64,000 bases of DNA from Ciona intestinalis. Taxonomy: Eukaryota > Chordata > Ascidiacea > Phlebobranchia > Cionidae. The position numbers and the translations under genes were made by a program. Below are positions 58,127-64,000 of the stretch, one piece after another (the first letter of the stretch is position 1; each line of letters starts with the position of its first letter). The notes under the pieces were generated by a model that saw nothing but the letters and a program-made list of their open reading frames with translations, was not told where the DNA came from and ran no database searches. The DNA lies in contig NC_020168.2 of the NCBI RefSeq assembly GCF_000224145.3, positions 1,995,171 to 2,059,170 on the forward strand, written 5' to 3'.

Positions 58127-58748
58127 TATACAGTAGGGTGGGGGAAGATGGGACACTTTGTCATACGAGACTTTTTTTAATTTCTTTTTACGGACCCCCA
58201 TTTAAAGATAATCAGGAAAATAAGGTTACAGAACTATTCGACAGTATTATCACGACTTTATAAAACGCCCGTCAAAGCTGATTACTGTTTTTAAATAATA
58301 AAAAAATATGTAAAATAGAAACAGTAAAATTTGAACAGGTAAAAAAATGCGAAATAGTAAGGTGCTATTTTTTAATGCTCGCTAAATCAAAAAGTAAAGC
58401 CAATGATTTTTTTTAGTTTGCGTGTGCGAACGAATAACCTATAGTTTGATAGCTTTATAAAACAACCTTGAATATTTTGTACAGTTTGATTTTGTCTCAT
58501 AAAACTAGTTTTAGTTTTGTAAAAAAACACTGAGATATAAGCATGAAGAAAATGGGCAGGGGTCAATATGACTTTAATTTGAGATAAAAACAACAAAAAA
58601 ATATTGGTTTAACGTTATATATATGAAGCTTACATGGCAAAGAAACTAGCACAGCCTGTTAAATTCGGTAGGTTAACAACAAGTTGCAGAATATTGCTAA
58701 TGTAAATATATTTCAATTGAGAGTCCCGTCTTCCCCCACATTATACTG
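58127..58748. mobile_element. Long MITE relative, 622 bp, fullest copy
   Basis: Tips TATACAGTAGGGTGGGGG and CTTCCCCCACATTATACTG match the short TAGTAGGG MITE, but the interior is a different ~560 bp also found at 7945-8464, 14225-14720 and 35528-36137. No coding capacity. Confidence 0.65.
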
Positions 58749-59054
58749 CTGTGCGGATCGCTAAATAACTCCTCGTGTGTTTTATTATATTTTATTAAAT
58801 TGGTGTCAATTAATAAAGGAATGATAGTACTAATTCGTGGTATTACCCCAAAACCGTCATCTATTTTGATTTTGGAAATATTTGGCAATATTTGCTTAAG
58901 TGTCCCATTTTCCCCCATTGTACTATAAATGAAGAGAATTATAAAACTATATCCTCACAACTCCCATAGACCACCGTTAATTGTTTAAAACGTGATCAGG
59001 ATACTTAGATATTATGTGCTAAAGGTGTCCCATCTTCCCCCACCCCACTATATA
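58749..59054. mobile_element. Adjoining fragments of long and short MITEs
   Basis: The left part shares GATAGTACTAATTCGTGGTA with 14650 and ends TTTCCCCCATTGTACTATA at about 58925. The right part is the 3' two thirds of a short MITE (TTATAAAACTATATCCTC to CCCCCACCCCACTATATA). Probably nested insertions. Confidence 0.55.
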
Positions 59055-59237
59055 ACACTTTTCTCAAACAGAATGCCTTATACACACCATACTTTTTCTT
59101 ATTTATTGTAAAATTACTTGGAAAGGCATGCTGTTTAAAATGCAAACTGAATAGTTGCCTCAGTTGACCAGTGTCGAAATATATTTGTTCCGATTGATAT
59201 ATGTGTAAAGGGCGCTATTCCGCATGTGCCAAAACGC

Positions 59238-59863
59238 TACTACGCATGCGCAGTAGGTCGGAACAAATACCATGACGACCCGGTCCAAATTTATTACGAC
59301 CCTCCGTTGAAAAGGTCCTACACGAGGTAGTGGATCAAGGTGATCTTTGGAATTCAAAAATTATAGCGGCTACTTTGGATATCTTCTACTGGTGCTACTC
59401 ACATAAAAGTTGTGCACTGTAGCCAAAGAACATCTGTTTACTTTGCTATAGCCTACTTATAGACCCCAGCGGCACCGAATCTAAAATAAAAACTTTCGAA
59501 AATATTAACTATAAATATTATTAATTGTCATAGAAAAACATATTTATAGAATTTTCTATAGCGCTACGTATAATACCTAAAAAATAGTCATTATTTTCCT
59601 TAAAATTGTGCGGAGGTGGGTGTTAAATATTTAAAAAATAGGGTCATAACTTCTTGTGAACATTAAATTTCATATGAATATTAAATTTTCAAATATTTTC
59701 GCGAAAATATAGAACTTACGCATAGTACATCTATGATGGTCACTTTATTCATATCGCTAAATAAGAAAAAAATAAATAAAGTAATATTTTTCTATGTAAT
59801 TTTCAGTCGGATACGTATTTATTAGAGCTCGTATTGTATTTGTTCCGACCGACTGCGCATGCG
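59238..59863. mobile_element. ~625-bp non-autonomous TIR element, copy B
   Basis: The left tip TACTACGCATGCGCAGTAGG plus TCGGAACAAATAC is matched in reverse at the right end (TATTTGTTCCGACC, then GACTGCGCATGCG). The interior is the reverse complement of copy A at 772-1367. Immediately to the left, 59170-59237 holds another partial tip. Confidence 0.65.
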
Positions 59864-60864
59864 ATAAATATTATCATTATTAATAGTATTCTGCAACTTT
59901 ATGTTAACTTACCAAAATTAACCGGCTGTGCTAGTATATTTGTCATGCAAACAAAAAATTAAAGCATTCATCCCTAATTAATCCTGCCTAAACCAACATT
60001 GTAACATGCGTAGTCAAAAGTTGCAGATTGATGGTAAGTTCATAATCTTTTTCATTTCGCCCTGTGACGTTACCGCATCTAAAAAGCACAGATTAAAGAG
60101 GTAACAGTTGTGCACTGTTTTTCGTTTCTATTGTGTAAAAGTTTATTCGGCCTGCGAACCTTATTAAATATAGTAGGGTGGGGGAAGATGGGACACCTTT
60201 TTGTTTAGTTTTCTCTTTCCATTTGGTAGTAAGCAAAGAACATTCGATGAATTATAAAACCGTATCCTCACGACTTCCACAGACCGTTGTTAATTGTTTA
60301 AAACACGATCAGGCTATTTGGATATTATGTATTAAAAGTGTCCCATCTTCCTCCACCCTACTATATTTACCCTTTAAGTTTAGGTGATTTTATACTCTAC
60401 GGTTTATATAGAGGATCTTGTAAGGTTTTATTTCTTAGAAGATCCATAGTTATTCGTTCTCTATGATTGATAACAACAGAAACTCCGGATGTACCACGTA
60501 ACCTCTCTGATGTCTTTTGAATGAGGATTAAACAGGATGTGCATTTGCCCCGTTGCGTATGTGTATTTGCACCAAGCACTCAAAATGAATATACCAAATA
60601 TCAAATTCTCTGGTGTCGGAATGACCAGCATTATTTGGAACACACAGCACAAATATAACACAAGTATGGTTGTAAACTTAAATGTCTGCTTAACAATACG
60701 TGACAAGATAGAAACAATATAAAACGAAAGATGTACACGCGCACGAGTGATAAATAGGAATGTAGATTGATAATGTTTTATGTTTATTTGGATGTGTACT
60801 TTATATTCCTTGTTTAGCACGTTGTGAATAAATATCAGAAAATACAACAAAAATAAAACTCAAA
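59864..60864. other. Intergenic, Spire downstream
   Basis: One complete MITE (60169-60365). A reverse 60-codon frame at 60397-60579 (GKCTSCLILIQKTSERLRG) vaguely recalls the Cys pair of the Spire C-terminus, but lies beyond the Spire stop and has no clear splice link. Confidence 0.35.
60169..60365. mobile_element. Complete TAGTAGGG MITE (197 bp)
   Basis: Tips TATAGTAGGGTGGGGGAAG and TCTTCCTCCACCCTACTATA; interior very close to 12768-12965, so the two are young or recently related copies. Confidence 0.8.
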
Positions 60865-63800
60865 TTAGGATGCGTTGCTACTGTATATGTTCTGTCGTGC
60901 CACTTCGCGACTGTTTTTTACCACCCCGGAGAGAAGCACGTGACACTCGCAACAAACCTCAATTTTTCGTGAGCGATTCCAAATTTGTGACGTCAGAGAC
61001 TCTCCGGAATCACGCTGGTATTGCTGACGTAACAAAGTAATGGGGGAGTTTGGTAATCCCACACTGTCTCCTCTAAACACAGAAACGGAAACTTAGTTTA
61101 TTACAATAATGTTAAGCAGCAATAGAAGGTAAACATCGAAATAAAACCGAAATGTCATTTACACACAGCATATGTGGGTTGTTTGGGTAGAATAACAGGT
61201 ACAATGACGTAAATAGAATATAATATAATGCTAAGTAACATACAGCAAGTTATTTTTTTATTCCATCCTTTTTATGCATAGCAAGCAGCGTCCATTTCCA
61301 ACGGGATTGTCATTAGAGTTCAATGACACGAATGAATGTTATTTGAAAATTAAAACACCAAAGTTATTTTTACCTCGTAAAGGAATAAGCGGATCGGGTG
61401 CTTGGCAACTTATGTAAGGAGGGACTTAAGGTAAACACGGGAGTTTCAATGTATTTGTCAGTGGGTGCACGGATCTGTGGATTGTATAATAGGTTTAAAT
61501 CAACTGTTTTATAATGGGTTACACATTTTTTTTATATGTAGTTGGGTGGAGTAAGATGAGTCATTTTTTGTTTTCTTTGGAGTTGGGACATATTATAACC
61601 ATATCGAGTGTTGGTAATTGTTAAAAACGCGTTTATGAAATATGAAATACGTGTTCTGATAGCCTGATAGTGTTCTATCTCACCCCACAGCCATAGTAGT
61701 ATATATAATATAATTAGAAAGTAGCACTTGCCTTTTTAGTGCACTTGGAACAAACTTTCATCTTGCAAATTCCGCAAGTGTAAGGCCACGAGAAGACGCT
61801 GAACTTCTTCGTGCGGCAATTGAAACATATCTTTAATAAAATGAGAATACTATTACATTGAAACCGCTAAATCGATCCAGTTGCAGTTACGGTTAATGTA
61901 TTTAAATTAGTGACCAAACGATTCGTACGAAACGATCAATTATGACCGGTCGGTATAGACTTATACAATTAGTGTCGATTCATTGATTAATGACAGCGTT
62001 TTACTATTCATGATCAGTTCTGATTGTAATTTAGAAGCAATAGTTGTAGATCTTTTAGTAGTAAAATAATGATGGACCGGAGTCATTTCTAACATCATAT
62101 CCCATGCATTTAAACATGCTGTCAGTATGACATAAAAAGTTGGAATACCTTCTCATGTTTCAGAGCATGATAAAGCTCCTTGTCGGGTTGGTATCTCTCT
62201 AACTCAGCTCGTGTAAGAACCTGCCTTATATGCATCACCTCTTCAACTGTTAGGGATAAACTGGCCACTGGTTGACGCCATTCGTCCTTTAAAAAGATTT
62301 AAATTGTAGGAATTATTTAGGAATGGTTTTTAAAAAATCTTTCGCTTGATTTTGTGCGCTATAGAGATATTTTTTTTTATTTAAGTGACAGTTTACATCA
62401 TGATTACCTTGTTTTAACATTATTATACAGAAGTAGCATTTTATTCAGTATATATAAGCTATACCTCCAAAGTAGAATTTTTTCTACGTTCCGATTTTGT
62501 GCGTCTGAAATATTGCCTTTTCTCCTCTGCCGTCACTGGAGGGCGCATGGTGGGCGGTAGTTTGACGTCACCCTTCGTGACGTCATCGGTTGACGAAGTT
62601 TCCAGCCACGTAATTTTGCGACCCATTAAACTGGGACGCTGGGTTAGGTTTGACCGTAGCGCGACGCTCTGCGACCGGCGGAGACCGTGTGAGGGCAGTT
62701 TGCTTAGAAACGATGGGACAAAAGACGAAAAATTAACCGGCGAATCGGTGGGGGTTTTAGCAGGGCTCGGCGGTAACTCCAATGGCAGTACTGAAATAAA
62801 AACAGTCGCTTAAAATTAGGAATTTACAAAGCATAAAAAAATTAAATTCCTAATTTATCTTCAGATTTTTAACATTCCACTATATAACCTACATCGTTTG
62901 CGACGGATAGAATCCGAAAATCGAATCGACAGCGGACGGTGAGTGTTGGCTTCTGTTCCGTCACTGACGTCACCGCTCGATGACGACACACCTGACGTAC
63001 CTGGAACACATTTGTATAATAATAACGAAATCTTTATCATATTAAGTTTATCACATACCCGATGATCTTGGAGACGGAGAAGTTCGATTGAAACGTTTTA
63101 ATGGCGAGTACGAATCATCAAGATTTTCAGACGTATTGACGTCACTTAAGTCGCCTGTGACGTCATACTCGATGTCGGACTAAAGAATGTGAAAATATCA
63201 AGTTAAAAATGGAAACTAATCTAAATTCCGTGAGATAAGAGAGTCGAGTCAGTGGTTTTACAATTGGTTTCCACGCTCAATCCTATAGTTGCCTTGGGCA
63301 AGAATACGGGAGTAAAGTCGAGTTAGAAATCAATATTTCTGCCCGGAGAAGTACGCCAGAGCACTTGGAGCTATGATTTGTGACAATTGTTTGATAAACC
63401 GACGTTCAAGTGAACGGGTTTTCATTTGTCCCCTTGAACTCTTTTCAAATCAGAACAGAAATCAAAAGCCGTTCCTTTGGTGTTCAATGTTCTTGCTATT
63501 TGTCCCCAACCACTTTAATACACATTCACAGTAAATAGGTTGCATAGAATTTATAACAGACTGCGTTATGTGTTGTTTGTACAATCATTTCGTGCAAGGT
63601 AAACACACACGCGCCATTGTTGAATAATAACGTTGTTTTTACGAAATATTCCTTTAATACGAAACTGTGTGTTATGCTGGCTAAATCCACTTAGCGAAAA
63701 GTGCCGGATTACGATTACACAAAGACGTTTAGTGTCTTGCCACAAGCAGAAAATGTCAGCGTGGAGAAACTCCCAATTAGTAAGTAAACGAACGACATAT

Positions 63801-63903
63801 ACCTCTGTTAGTGAACCGTCATCGTCGTCATCACAATCCGAGAAATTTTCCAACTTCAAGATTCTACGACACGAAACAGATGACGTCACACCTCCGACTG
63901 GAT
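60865..63903 (-). CDS. SPIRE: Spire actin nucleator, C-terminal part (runs off right edge)
   Basis: Exons visible: complement(60865-61072, 61374-61408, 61732-61830, 62149-62286, 62465-62790, 62881-63000, 63059-63179, 63803-63903), about 382 codons ending TAA. The Spir box ([20 protein letters not shown]) is followed by the FYVE-like zinc finger ([27 protein letters not shown]), the pair that anchors Spire to vesicles. The linker upstream is Ser/Asp-rich ([26 protein letters not shown]). KIND and WH2 actin-binding domains must lie right of the window. Spire nucleates actin with formins and works with myosin V in vesicle transport. The intron after the zinc-finger exon uses a GC-AG border (AAG|GCAAGT). 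The donor at 62881 (GTGGAA) is weak and chosen for phase. Seven exact TGACGTCA words lie in these exons. Confidence 0.93.
61540..61698. mobile_element. Decayed TAGTAGGG MITE in Spire intron
   Basis: GTAGTTGGGTGGAGTAAGATG start, GGTAATTGTTAAAAACGCG interior, CTATCTCACCCCACAGCCAT end. Ends 33 bp from the GC donor side of the zinc-finger exon. Confidence 0.5.
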
Positions 63904-64000
63904 CTGCAATTACAAGAATCGGTTTAAGTTTGCTTCGTAATGAGCGGCGGCTTTATGGCTGACTGAGAAAGAGGCTGGTGGCGATAATTAGATGTTTTAA

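Noticed and set aside
60397-60579. Alternative last exon of Spire with a Cys-x-x-Cys motif
   Set aside because: Lies beyond an in-frame Spire stop with a better match; no convincing acceptor-phase combination could be set.

Overview
The window reads as nuclear DNA of a tunicate, most likely Ciona intestinalis/robusta. It is AT-rich and carries animal-type genes with many small exons, mostly separated by introns of about 60-600 bp. It is also littered with one family of ~195-bp miniature inverted-repeat elements (tips TATAGTAGGGTGGGGG), tRNA-headed SINEs and simple-sequence arrays. The species call is inference from this repeat and gene style. One 50-base N gap (34427-34476) marks an assembly join. 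All exon models were made by eye from splice signals, reading phase and family similarity.

Layout. 1-4186: no gene; a telomere-like inverted repeat, a palindromic GGACATAG minisatellite, a ~600-bp TIR element and a 1.2-kb array of TGACGTCA palindromes. 4187-5894 (+): secreted Reeler-MAM protein. 6409-7631 (-): Neuralized/SOCS protein (NEURL2-like) whose last codons and stop lie in a MITE. 10022-15711 (+): secreted HExxH metallopeptidase with a poly-glycine linker and three ShK domains. 16884-20855 (+): LRR-Ig type I membrane protein. 21197-23310 (-): B4GAT1 glucuronyltransferase. 24194-25441 (-): unrecognised basic 415-aa protein. 26048-27737 (+): OTUD6B deubiquitinase. 28302-33588 (-): lysyl-tRNA synthetase. 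33589-37536: repeats, including an inverted repeat around the N gap, a ~620-bp MITE relative broken by a hammerhead-like insert, and a SINE. 37537-39006 (-): CFAP20. 40067-40453 (+): 98-aa helical protein. 42474-48565 (-): casein kinase 2 alpha. 49923-53957 (-): TOX-family HMG-box protein. 53958-60864: repeats, including a hAT-like MITE with a perfect 8-bp target duplication. 60865-63903 (-): C-terminal half of Spire, running off the right edge.

The genes are a mixed neighbourhood rather than a pathway: housekeeping (KARS, CK2 alpha, OTUD6B), ciliary (CFAP20), glycosylation (B4GAT1), actin nucleation (Spire), transcription (TOX), ubiquitin ligation (Neuralized-SOCS) and three secreted or surface proteins clustered at the left. 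The feature most worth following is not one gene. It is the 8-base palindrome TGACGTCA, which forms a large array at 1.9-3.2 kb and also recurs inside coding exons of Spire (7 exact copies) and the Neuralized gene (3), far above chance for an 8-mer.
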